Shown here piece after piece: positions 47,487 through 56,694 of a DNA stretch of 64,000 bases (position 1 is its first letter; the number at the start of each line of letters is the position of its first letter). The position numbers and the translations under genes are program-made. Under the pieces are notes generated by a model that was given only the letters and a program-made list of their open reading frames with translations, ran no database searches and was not told the DNA's origin. The stretch comes from Rotaria sordida (Eukaryota > Rotifera > Eurotatoria > Philodinida > Philodinidae), in NCBI GenBank assembly GCA_905250125.1, contig CAJNOL010000023.1, forward strand, positions 258,705 to 322,704, given 5' to 3'.

Positions 47487-49570
47487 TTCGTCATCATCAT
47501 CATCATCATCATATTTATTTCCTTTTCCTTTGAAAACATTTTTATTTACTACAGGAATATTTTTAGTACCGGTTGAAATATCATTCTTAAGTCTTTTTGC
47601 TTGAGAACCTAGAAGAATATAATAAAATCATAATTCTATAAGTAACAAAAAGAAAACTAACTTGATTTATCAACAAAATCAACTGATCGTTTTTGAGGTT
47701 TAGTTAATGTTGAATTATTAGAAATTGTTTGATCTAAAAACAATTCGAATATAATAAAAATGGTAAATTGAGTTATATAGACAAACCAGGTTTGGTTTTT
47801 TTTTGAGATAAATTATTGATCACAGATGATTTGTCTTTTGTTTTATCTTGACTAACAGTTAGAATCGGTTGTTTTGATAATGGTGGTATAATTTTTTGTA
47901 ATTTAGATGGTTTTTCATCTTCATCCTCTTCCTAAAACAAAAGCAGATTTAATGTGGTTTTAAAGATGAAATCATTAAATATCTACATCATCATCGTCTT
48001 CATCATCATCATCTTCATCATCCTGAAAGAAAATAATAAGTAAAACATTGACATTAGAATCAATATATACCGATTCATCATCATCTTCATCAACTTGTTT
48101 GCCAGCTGTTGGTTTTGAAGGTACCAATTTTCCTCCACCAATCATTTTAGCAACAGTTTGTTTAATCTTTTTTTCTTGTTCATCATCTTCATCCGATTCA
48201 TCATCATCATCATCTTCAGCATCAAAATCCATCTAAACAAATATTCAAATACATTATCTTCACGATTTCAATAAAGAATATTCATTACTTACAGATTCAT
48301 CATCATCGTCATCGTCTTCATCAGAGTCGACGGTTTTTTTCCCTTTTTTCTGCATGTTATTATTAGTTACTAATCCTTTTCCTTGAGATGTATCACTTTT
48401 GAGTTTTTTTGCTTGAGGACCTATTTGAAGTTGAAAGAAATTGAGTACTATTTATTTCAATATATAATCAACACGTCAAAGTTTATATTACAGGATGATT
48501 CACAAGTAGCTTTACGATAAAAAATTTGAATATCTCTACTCTTGGGAACTAACTTTTTTTTCCGTAACAACATTTCTAAATATTACTTTGTGATATTATC
48601 ATTGATTTTAATAATGAATTGAAGATTGACCCTAACAGATCCATGTGTCCATACAATCGTCCTTCAACAAATACATTCGATCGCATGTTTCGTTGTGCAA
48701 TTGTTTTTTTCTCTCTCGACATCGATATAGATATTTGTCTCTTCTTAAGTGCAATGAAGTGAAAGCGAGAATTACTCTGGCTATCCATGCTGGTGCTCTT
48801 TTTTTATAAAGTTCGATTAATCAATTATTGTCTCTATTAGAGTCCGTCAGGTCTGAAAATTTTGAACTCGGACCCGACGGGTCCAAGTCTCCATTAACGT
48901 CTCTTAATCTAAGTCTTACAGCGATAAACATTGCTTGATATATCTTGTGTTTAATTTCGAAAGAAATGATTACCTGAATTATCATTGATATTTGACGATC
49001 GTTTTTGTGGTTCAGGTCGTTTAGTTTGAAATGCTACTTTAAGTTGAATATTTTTAAAACTAGCTTCTTGTTTAACAGCAGCTGCTGCTGAAGTATCATT
49101 CGGAAAGGAAAGAAAAGCATGACTAAAAAAAAAAACAATAATAATTTATCAAAATAAAAAATAAATTACCCAGGTTTTTTTCCTTCAGCTGGTATTAGTG
49201 TGACATTTTTTGCTTTTGGAAATAAGTTTTTTAAATCATTTTCTTTAATATCAGCAGGTAATTGACCAACATAAATACTATCTGTCATAAATTCACGTTT
49301 TATATCGCCAAATTTCCTTCCACCTTGACCTCGATCTTGTCTACCACCACCGCCACGACCACCACCACGTTCTCCAAAGCCGAAACTACCACCACGACCA
49401 CCGCCACGACCACCACCACGTTCTCCAAAGCCGAAANNNNNNNNNNCACCACGACCACCGCCACGACCACCACCACGTTCTCCAAAGCCGAAACTACCGC
49501 CACGACCACCACCACGTTTTCCAAAGCCGAAACTACCGCCACGTCCACGTGATTGTTGTCGATACGACAT
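44879..49570 (-). CDS. Nucleolin-like protein: N-terminal RGG domain, acidic repeats, RRMs
   Basis: Sixteen exons: 49170-49570, 48974-49122, 48293-48420, 48071-48232, 47987-48022, 47787-47931, 47662-47733, 47355-47608, 47172-47306, 46992-47123, 46874-46942, 46128-46193, 45917-46072, 45485-45867, 45211-45425, 44879-45156 (about 926 residues including ten unread bases). Order of domains: RGG repeats built from FGFGERGGGRGG (residues ~8-75); RRM1 (SIYVGQLPADIKENDL, AFLSFPNDTSAAAAV); a long middle of Asp/Glu runs alternating with KP(V/I)VKP-type basic linkers; RRM2 (LYINSIKENITVSDM, FAFVTFENESDCSDA); RRM3 (AIYVGQLPDNVEESDIKKLF, GFAFVTFPNDNLAAAAIKL). Acidic tracts, RRMs and an RGG domain are the parts of nucleolin, which binds pre-rRNA in the nucleolus. 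Here the RGG block is N-terminal, not C-terminal. Exons 46992-47123/46874-46942 and 45917-46072/45485-45867 are duplicates. Confidence 0.82.
45868..45916 (-). repeat. Duplicated intron, copy 1
   Basis: This 49-nt intron and the one at 46943-46991 are nearly identical (shared blocks CTAAACGTATTAGT, AGAAATAGCT, TTTCTTTAA, CTCAC in plus-strand order). With the matching flanking exons they show tandem duplication of an exon-intron-exon unit within the nucleolin-like gene. Confidence 0.85.
46943..46991 (-). repeat. Duplicated intron, copy 2
   Basis: Partner of 45868-45916; same length and about 85-90 percent matching by eye. Both are followed in the gene's sense by an exon starting M(K/E)TAVK(S/T)SF. 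Confidence 0.85.
47405..47512 (-). repeat. GAT/GAC trinucleotide repeat coding for poly-Asp
   Basis: An interrupted TCA/TCG/TCT repeat on the plus strand that encodes about 30 nearly consecutive Asp residues in exon 47355-47608. Similar shorter runs occur in exons at 47172, 46992, 45917 and 45485. Such repeats are prone to length change. Confidence 0.85.
48838..48905. repeat. GC-rich hairpin relic in nucleolin-like gene intron
   Basis: TTAGAGTCCGTCAGGTCTGA followed by GGACCCGACGGGTCC, a GC-rich palindrome in A/T-rich intron 48421-48973. Shares its opening with the islands at 19184 and 28794. Confidence 0.45.
49437..49446. other. Assembly gap (10 N) in the RGG repeat
   Basis: Ten unread bases interrupt tandem copies of a ~60-nt RGG-coding unit. 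The true number of repeats here is unknown; ten N is a placeholder size and the frame is kept only if the real gap is 1 modulo 3 in length. Confidence 0.95.
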
Positions 49571-49793
49571 AAATTTTCACAAAAATGAAAATAGATGATG
49601 ATTATAATCTAGAAGATTCAATTATTAAAAATTAAGTCAATGATAATTGTTGTCTATATTTTTTAAACTGGACACGAACGAAAAAAGATAAATAATCAAA
49701 ATTCGTTCGTGACATGTCAAAATATGTTGATAAAATAAAACACAGCAAAACAAAAAAGCCTAAAGATATATGATAAAAAAGAAAAGAAAAAAA

Positions 49794-50801
49794 CTAATAT
49801 TGTTGAGCTTCTTTTAACCAATCCAGAAGTTGTGGTGTAAAATAAGTGATAAGAATATCGGCACCGGCACGTCTCATTCCAATTAAACTTTCAATAACTG
49901 CCATTCGTAAATCAAAAGCATTAGCATGCGCTGCATGCCATAACATTGCATATTCGCCTGATACTTGATAAACAGCTAACGGGTGATGAGGAAAACGTTG
50001 TTTAACTTCTTTTATTATATCTAAGAAAGGGCCGCCTGGTTTAACCATTAACATATCAGCACCTTCAATAACGTCACGTTCAGCAGCTCGTATAGCAAGA
50101 CCAGTAGATACAGCAGGTAATTGATAAGCACGACGATTACCTGATGATGGTGCTGATTGAGCTGCATCACGAAATGGACCATAAAAACATGAAGCAAATT
50201 TAGAAGAATAAGATAAAACTGCAACTGAACTTCCTAAGTTATTATTTAATAAAATTGTTTTTATTGCACCTATTCGTCCATCCATCATATCGGATGGAGC
50301 TATAATATGTGCACCATCTTGAGCAAAACTAAGTGCTATTTCAGCTAAACGTTTAATTGATAATTGATTATCAATTGTACCATCACTTTTAAGTATTCCA
50401 CAATGTCCATGTGATGTATAACCACATAAACAAAGATCAACACCTATAGTTAATGATGGAAATTTTGAACGAAGTAAAGGTAAACATCGTCGAACAGGTG
50501 AATTTTTTGATAATGCATAGTCACCAGTTGGATTTTTATTTGAACTTGTTGTTACACCAAATATAAGAATTGTTTTTAAACCTTTATTAACTAATGGTGA
50601 TAAATGATCAATGAGGGCATCAACACCATAACGACGTTGTTCAGGAAAATTAGGAATTTCTTCGCTCGATTCATCTGGTACAAGATCAGTAACAAATACA
50701 GGATAGATTAATTGATTTATGCTAAGTAATGTATTAGAACCATGCCATGAACGAAGGGTTTCATTAAAATAACCACTGTGTAAAATATGATTTGCCTCCA
50801 T
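49794..50801 (-). CDS. ALAD: Porphobilinogen synthase (delta-aminolevulinate dehydratase)
   Basis: A single 335-residue exon, full length for the family. It condenses two 5-aminolevulinate molecules to porphobilinogen in cytosolic haem synthesis. The catalytic zinc site is present as DLCLCGYTSHGHCG (Cys124, Cys126, Cys134). The two active-site lysines are at 201 (SYSSKFAS) and 254 (MLMVKPGGPFLD), the latter forming the Schiff base. Other blocks: YPVFVT, APSDMMDGRIGAI, FYGPFRDAAQSAP and YQVSGEYAM. The cysteine-rich zinc type is that of animals, fungi and many bacteria, not the magnesium type of plants. The lack of introns contrasts with most genes in the window. The end of the nucleolin-like gene's 5' side lies only 223 nt downstream. 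Confidence 0.96.
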   Translation of the reverse strand: MEANHILHSGYFNETLRSWHGSNTLLSINQLIYPVFVTDLVPDESSEEIPNFPEQRRYGVDALIDHLSPLVNKGLKTILIFGVTTSSNKNPTGDYALSKNSPVRRCLPLLRSKFPSLTIGVDLCLCGYTSHGHCGILKSDGTIDNQLSIKRLAEIALSFAQDGAHIIAPSDMMDGRIGAIKTILLNNNLGSSVAVLSYSSKFASCFYGPFRDAAQSAPSSGNRRAYQLPAVSTGLAIRAAERDVIEGADMLMVKPGGPFLDIIKEVKQRFPHHPLAVYQVSGEYAMLWHAAHANAFDLRMAVIESLIGMRRAGADILITYFTPQLLDWLKEAQQY

Positions 50802-51850
50802 TGATCAAAAATAAATGAGCGAAGGGATTCACTTAATACATAATTATCAAAACGAGTGTAATAAACAAAGAATTAGATGTTGGTAAATTCAAAACGACCA
50901 ATCAAAATTTAATATATCCTCATTTTTTGTCTTTATTCATATACATGAAGAAAAATAAGAATATATTTTACAAATTTTCGTTCTGATATTCATCTGATTT
51001 GTTAAAATATTGAGTTTATAAGTGTTTGATACTCACTATGATGTCGCTAGTAATCGATATGATTTCATATGATTCATTTAATTGTCAAATAACATTTATC
51101 TATGTTAATAATAGTAATATAAACAGAAGAAACGTGATAATTTTAATTATCACGTTGAAAATAATACTGATCAAAAACATCATCACTAATTATTACTTTG
51201 CTAAATCTATGAGAAATTTTATCAATCATCACAAATTATTTCTGTTCCATTATTTGTTCAATATATTTTTTAATTGTTTGAAACTTGAGAATTCTTTTCC
51301 TTGCATTTTTTCTTTTAATATTCGTCATAAATTTTCAATGAGTCACACATTTGCAAATTTTGCATCCTCATCTTCAGGTGAAATTCTTGCAATAAATTAA
51401 AGCATCTTTTTAATTCTTTTAAAATCTACTTCTCTCGTAGATTTATCATATAAGTTCAATGATAACGTGAATAGTTACTCATAACATGTGTCGGAGACAC
51501 TACGTATCGTTTTGTATAACACGTACGATGAATTCATAGTTCACTAAAACTTCTTTAAAAAAAATACTGATCAATTTCGAGATTTTAATTATTACATTTC
51601 TTCTGTTTATATCACTATTATCAAAAAAATCATTCTTTATTTACATATAAACTATATAAATTTCGTGGAGATCCAGAACTTATGAGATATCCTTTATATA
51701 ATATAAAAATTAAGATGAAACTGCTCGAAATTTCCCAATCTATTGAAGCGAAAAAAAAATAACAATCACATTTCAATTATTGAAGTTTGTATGCCTTTAA
51801 AATTGTTAGAACGAAAAAAAAAGAAAATGTTTCGATTATTAATAAATAAT
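50802..51850. other. Intergenic region with inverted repeats
   Basis: Upstream of ALAD and downstream of the 2OG oxygenase. The 51026-51400 (+) frame is A/T-driven and overlaps the repeat arms, so I do not call it a gene. A perfect 12-bp-arm hairpin lies at 51131-51156. Confidence 0.5.
51105..51625. repeat. Inverted-repeat (foldback) element
   Basis: The segment 51105-51175 (AATATAAACAGAAGAAACGT, then AATACTGATCAA) is matched inverted at 51559-51625 (AATACTGATCAA, then TTCTTCTGTTTATATCACTA). Arms ~70 nt, loop ~385 nt. The left arm has an extra internal hairpin (AACGTGATAATT with its complement). Confidence 0.65.
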
Positions 51851-52915
51851 TTAATATGAATTTGTTCCAATAATAGTTTGTTCTTCAGCAAGATTTGGAA
51901 ATACTCGACTAACTTTTTTCAATAAATATTCTCCATATGTACCAGAAAATTTATGCACACTTGCTTTATCCCATCGATTTTCAGCATCATCCTCATTTGT
52001 TGTTATTCCTTCCATAGGTATTGGTAATATTTCCGTATCCCAATTAGGATCAAGAAAAAATGGAAATGATAAACGATCATGTGACTGTGATAAATTACGT
52101 ACACGATGTGGTGTTGATCGATAATATCCACTTGTCATTCTATCAAGCATATCACCAATATTACATATAAATGTATTAGGTATTGGTGGTGCATCTATCC
52201 ATTTATTATGATTAATTTTAACTTGTAAACCTCCAATATCATCTTGTAATAAAATTGTTAACATACCATAATCAGTATGTTCACCAACACCCCATAAATC
52301 TTGATTTCCTTCTTGTTGACAAAATGAAGCTGGATAATTAAATATACGAAATAGACATGTAGGTTCATTAAGAAAATAATTTTTATCAAAAAAATTTACA
52401 TCTAATTTAAGTGAACGTGCAAGACCGGACATAATTATTCGACCAAGATTTTCCATAGTTGTCATATATGTTAATATAACATGACGAAATTCATTTTCAT
52501 CTTTTCCAATAGGAGGGAATTGATTACGTCCATGTAATGGTATTTTATTACGAATTTTTGGATGATTATCATCATCAATTTCTGTACCAAAATAAAGACC
52601 TTCTTTACCATCTGGTTTTCCACTTGTTAATTCATTACCAACTGGAAAATAACCACGCCAAGCTCGACCACCTTTATTCATTGATATTTGCATTTTAGTT
52701 TCTAATGGTAATGAAAAATATTTTCGACTAAATTCAATTAATTCTTCTTGTAATTTCATTGGAATACCATGATTTTTAACATAGAAAAAACCCCAATGAC
52801 GACATGCTTGATGAATTTGTAAAGCAGTTTCTTCTTTACGATTATCATTTGAATCATCAATAAGCAATGGACCTATATCAATGATAGGCAACGACGTTTG
52901 ATCTTCCTCAGTCAT
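51851..52915 (-). CDS. 2-oxoglutarate/Fe(II) dioxygenase, isopenicillin-N-synthase-like
   Basis: A single 354-residue exon. The N-terminal DIOX_N block has LPIIDIGPLL and CRHWGFFYVKNHGIP. The jelly-roll core carries the iron ligands His213 and Asp215 in WGVGEHTDYGMLTILLQDD and His270 in YRSTPHRVRN, plus the co-substrate-binding Arg281-x-Ser283 in DRLSFPFFLDP. This is the plant/fungal/bacterial IPNS-like class (relatives act in gibberellin, flavonoid or beta-lactam synthesis); the substrate here cannot be told from sequence. No targeting signal. Intronless, like ALAD upstream, and of a class patchy in animals, so horizontal acquisition is a fair hypothesis. Confidence 0.9.
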   Translation of the reverse strand: MTEEDQTSLPIIDIGPLLIDDSNDNRKEETALQIHQACRHWGFFYVKNHGIPMKLQEELIEFSRKYFSLPLETKMQISMNKGGRAWRGYFPVGNELTSGKPDGKEGLYFGTEIDDDNHPKIRNKIPLHGRNQFPPIGKDENEFRHVILTYMTTMENLGRIIMSGLARSLKLDVNFFDKNYFLNEPTCLFRIFNYPASFCQQEGNQDLWGVGEHTDYGMLTILLQDDIGGLQVKINHNKWIDAPPIPNTFICNIGDMLDRMTSGYYRSTPHRVRNLSQSHDRLSFPFFLDPNWDTEILPIPMEGITTNEDDAENRWDKASVHKFSGTYGEYLLKKVSRVFPNLAEEQTIIGTNSY

Positions 52916-54339
52916 TTTATGTTATTATATTACTGTTGGTGTTATTTCTCTCTTTGTACGCGTATACCTCTTTTATCTATCAGTGCTTACATGCAGGATG
53001 AAAAAAAGCATTAATTACACTTTTTTTGTTTCTATCATAACTTGTTTTGCCAACGAATAAAAACAACAACAATAAATACTTTACCCTTTTTCTTTTTTTT
53101 TTTGTTCTTCAATATTATTATAATATTACCATGAGATATTATAACGTCAATAAACATGCCAACAATACTTGAGTAGTCGTTTATAATAGTAATGGATTGT
53201 GAATTGATTTTTTAATGATCAACTTTAATAACTCTAGTTATGAATTATTTTTTTACTTTTCATCGTTTATGATGTATCAAAAATATCGATCATCGAATCA
53301 ACTTGGACAAGGCATGAATGACTGATTGTCTCGAATCATCATTGCAATAGCATGCTGACTATGTTATGACATATACAGGGCCTCATCAGTATGTATGCGA
53401 AGTTCAAGTGGTTGAGCGAGGGAGTTTTCTTCCCAGCGCTGTAGTTAATATTAGTTGTAAGGAAGATATTGGCCTCATGAAATTACGTCATACTGCAAGG
53501 TAATCGAAAGGTAGAGATACGTCTAGTGCTGTAAATGAGAAAAGTTTTCTTGTATGGCAATTTTTGAAATGATTATCTCGATGGTTGTCATTACACTGCA
53601 ACATTGACATAAATTAATTTCAATATCGGAATCAAGATAATTTCTCATCATTCTTTCAATTTCCTAACAAAACATGTTATGTTTCGATATTGAAGAGAAT
53701 TAAATGATAAATTCTCACCAGATACATCTATGGTAGTAGGTTTGTATTTTTTTTATATTGGTTCTTGTCGATAAAAATGACCCAAATTTTATTTTATACA
53801 TGTCATGTATTAAATTTGATTACTTGAACAAAAGAGAAAAAAATAACAATAATGAAAATAAACAAAACTTTATTGATTTATAAATACATATCAATATTGT
53901 TCATTATATTATCTTAACTCTTTCTTGCCTTCGGCTAGATCTGATAGTTCGGAAGGTCAACTCGCTCACTAACACCAACCTTATGGGCCCTAATATACAC
54001 AGGAAAAGTTGGAACCATATACAACAAGCTAGCCTTTCTTTTATGAATTATGGTGCGTGCCATAATATTATGTATTCATAGAACATCAAAAATATTATTT
54101 TTCTGGTGAAGAATAGTTTTAAACTGTTGATTTGAGGTACAAAATATGCAAACTTTAAATTGATATGGAATCCTTTCCTAAATGTCTCGTAGTTTAAAAG
54201 AATCAATTTTTTATAGAATGTATTTATAAATACCATAGGGCAAGAAAAGGTTAATGTTTTACGATTAGTATTCTAGTTTGATAAAATTTGTGAAACACGA
54301 TCTGAAAGGAGTGTTGAAGTGTTTAGAGGCAGAAATTTG
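52916..54339. other. Intergenic region, no supported gene
   Basis: Upstream of the oxygenase. The 54048-54236 frame is short and A/T-driven. GC-richer segments near 53370-53560 and 53930-53990 look like transposon debris but have no terminal repeats I can pair. Confidence 0.45.
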
Positions 54340-54785
54340 CACCCCGCTTCCCCCTCACAGACCGTGACATAAAAAATTCATACCCATCACAGACCGTGAC
54401 AGAGAAACCCCAATACCCATCACAGACCGTGACAGAGAAATCCCAATACCCATCACACACCGTGACAGAGAAACCCCAATATCTATCACAGACCGTGACA
54501 GAGAAACCCCAATACCCATCACAGACCGTGACAGAGAAAACTCAGTATCCATTACAGAAATAAATAGAATTGTTCTTGTATGAAGTGCGATTAAATGTCG
54601 CTAGAATTTCATGGAAATATGTCAACTGCTTCCTTTTTGCAGCTCCAGAGGAATTAATAAACAATGATTTATTAACGGATCCAAAGATATCCAAGAAAAC
54701 ATATTCGTGTGACTAGTAACAACACCTGCATCGTGTTTCACATTTTAATCCCGCATGGATTGCGCTAACAGCTTTTGTCAGCTTT
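54340..54785 (+). repeat. GTGACAG dispersed repeat, copy C, with 33-bp tandem array
   Basis: Six tandem units of ~33 bp (54356-54556), each opening CACAGACCGTGACAGAG and closing with CCCAATACCCAT. The segment then ends in GTGTTTCACATTTTAATCCC followed by GATTGCGCTAACAG (about 54735-54777), as in copies A and B. The array reads as an open frame on the minus strand only because the unit is a multiple of three. Confidence 0.75.
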
Positions 54786-55139
54786 TATGGTTAATTGCTG
54801 TCATTCCACGTTCACCATGTAATCAAGGTCATCATAACTGGTATTTAGGTGCTTCTAAACGATATTAAAATAATTACTGTTGGCGCTGTCGAAGTTGTCG
54901 AGCCAACAGATCTATTCGAGATGAAACATCTTTTTCTTAACCAAAGCTTACGTGAGCAGCTGTCTAATTCGACTTATAATATAAATGGAAATCGAAAAGA
55001 AAACACAGCACTCATGTTAGCAAAAGAATAAAACTTTTTCTTCGTCACTTATCGTTAATTATAAAACATAAATCATGGAGACTTTACTGTAAAGATAGGC
55101 AAAAAATTTTACTTTTTTAGCTATTTATTGCCCAGATCG

Positions 55140-55485
55140 AACAAGCACGGTTGTAAACGATCGTATACGGAGAAATACGACCAAATACATGGCTCAGTAT
55201 TACGATCGTAAATCTCCGTGCCGTATACGGAGTAATACGGCGATATACGGAGAAAAATACGGTCGTTTACGATTTTCGTATACGCAGTCCGTATACTGTG
55301 ATCGTTTTACTCCATATTTCTCCGTAAATGATCGTATTACAGCGTATACGGCCACGACGATATACGATCGTAATACTGAGTCATGTATTACGGTCAAATA
55401 CGACCGTAAACGATCGTACCGAGGTCGTATACGGTTGTTTACAGTCGTATACGAAGTCCGTAATCGTCGACCTGGGTATTTATGA
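55140..55485. repeat. CGTATACG/CGATCG-rich palindromic field
   Basis: About 345 nt dominated by overlapping TACG, CGTA, GTATACGG, ACGATCGTA and TACGGAGAAATACG words. Self-complementary words repeat every 8-25 nt. CpG content is far above the rest of the window. Both strands are open (55189-55485 and 55200-55397) only because the words lack stops. Lies within the 1076-bp element. Confidence 0.8.
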
Positions 55486-55875
55486 TAAAAGCTATAAATG
55501 GTGACGACTTTACTGTAAAGTTAGGCAAAAATTTTTACTTTTTTCGCCATTTATCATAAACGCGATAAATGGTGATGACTTTACTGTAAAGTTAGGGAAA
55601 AAATTTTATTTTTTTTGCCATTTATCATTTATTATAAAAGCTATAAGTGATGCAGACTTTACAGTAAATTCATCACCATTTATAACTTTTACGACAAATG
55701 ATAAATGGCAAAAAAAGTAAAAATTTTTGCCTAACTTTACACTAAAGTCTTCATCATTTATAGATTTTATAATAAATGATAATGGCAAAAATAGTAAAAC
55801 TTTTTGCTTAACTTTACAGTAAAGTCGTCACCATTTATAGCTTTTATCATAAATAATAAATAGCTAAAAAAGTAA
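55484..55875. repeat. Array of ~75-nt units in alternating orientation
   Basis: The unit runs AAAGCTATAAATGGTGACG, ACTTTACTGTAAAGTTAGGC, then AAAATTTTTACTTTTTT and GCCATTTATCAT. Two direct copies (55487-55560, 55562-55640) are followed by inverted copies (about 55650-55740, 55745-55800, 55800-55870). The inner end of each TIR carries the same ACTTTACTGTAAAG core, so the array probably grew from the element's own ends. Confidence 0.75.
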
Positions 55876-56694
55876 AATTTTTTGCCTATCTCTACAGTAA
55901 AGTCTCCATGATTTATGGTTTACAATTAACGATAAGTGACGAAGAAAAAGTTTTATTCTTTTGCTAACATGAGTGCTGTGTTTTTTTTCGATCTCCACTT
56001 ATATTATAAGTCGAATTAGACAGATGCTCGCTTACGTTGGTTCAAATTTTAGATTTGATTTTCTACTGGTCGCAATCGCTTGACAGCCATCAATATTTGT
56101 ATGGTCATTGTTGTTTTGCTAGCGAAAGCATTATCGTTGATTGAAAAAGCAGGACTCAAGAAATTTGTACTTTGTATTTTGTTTCGTTTCCTCGTATTAT
56201 AGGTTGACCAGATCACATTGCCGAAATCGACGAAAGTGCATGGACAAAAAAGAAAGCATAACAAAGGAAGAACAGTTAATAATCAATGGGTTTTTTGGAG
56301 GAATAGATAGAGGTACCAAAGAATCTTTTGCTGTTTTAGTAGATGATCGAGATGCTGCTACTTTACTGCCCATCATCGAGAAATATATTCTTCCAAGCAC
56401 GACAATATACAATGATTAATGAAAAGCATATAAAAATATTTCACGTTTACCTGACGACTGTACACATGATACTGTAAGTCGTTCTAAAAATTTTGTCGCA
56501 CCAGAAACTCTTGCTCATATACAAACCGTCGAAAATATGTAGATGTGTGCAAAGATGAAAAAAAGAGTTCTATGGGACAGTATGCTTCACAGCTTCAAAC
56601 TCATCTCACAGAGTATATGTGGCGCAAAAAATTCGGTGACTGTCCATTTGAGAACTTAGTTTATCATATACACATCTGGTATCCTCTTGTCTGA

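Larger units (their letters stand above)
54954..56029. mobile_element. 1076-bp long-TIR element inserted in the transposase pseudogene
   Basis: Flanked by a perfect 8-bp target duplication, GCTTACGT at 54946-54953 and 56030-56037. Terminal inverted repeats of about 180 nt begin GAGCAGCTGTCTAATTCGAC at the left and, read inverted from the right, GAGCATCTGTCTAATTCGAC; they differ at only about 8-10 positions over their length by eye. No coding capacity. The 8-bp duplication suggests a hAT-like transposase supplied in trans. The interior has a CG-rich palindromic field (55140-55485) and an array of ~75-nt units in alternating orientation (55484-55870). The similarity of the arms suggests a fairly recent insertion, or arm homogenisation. 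Confidence 0.9.
54786..56694 (+). pseudogene. ISXO2/Merlin-like DDE transposase pseudogene, split by an insertion
   Basis: The N-terminal zinc-ribbon part is seen before 54946 (YCWRCRSCRANRSIRDETSF). The frame is then broken by a 1076-bp element and resumes after 56029 with LTLVQILDLIFYWSQ. The catalytic core follows: AEIDESAW (first Asp), FGGIDRGTKESFAVLVDDRD, LLPIIEKYILPSTTIYND (second Asp), then RSKNFVAPETLAHIQTVEN and a C-terminal region with NLVYHI-like sequence ending near 56694. At least five stops and a frameshift interrupt it; several stops are one transition away from Trp or Gln codons. Members are IS1595/IS1016-related cut-and-paste transposases that occur in animals as Merlin-type elements. 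No intact copy is present here. Confidence 0.82.

Noticed and set aside
47341..47604. Plus-strand frame coding poly-Ser
   Set aside because: It is the complement of the poly-Asp coding exons of the nucleolin-like gene; the minus-strand frame has splice sites and homology.
51026..51400. 124-residue plus-strand frame
   Set aside because: A/T-driven composition, overlaps an inverted-repeat arm, no domain or splice support.
54356..54556. CRISPR-like array of ~33-bp repeats
   Set aside because: The units are directly adjacent with no unique spacers; it is a minisatellite inside a dispersed repeat.
55189..55485. Open frames on both strands over the CpG-rich field
   Set aside because: The repeated words contain no stop codons in several frames; there is no domain and the composition is that of the repeat.
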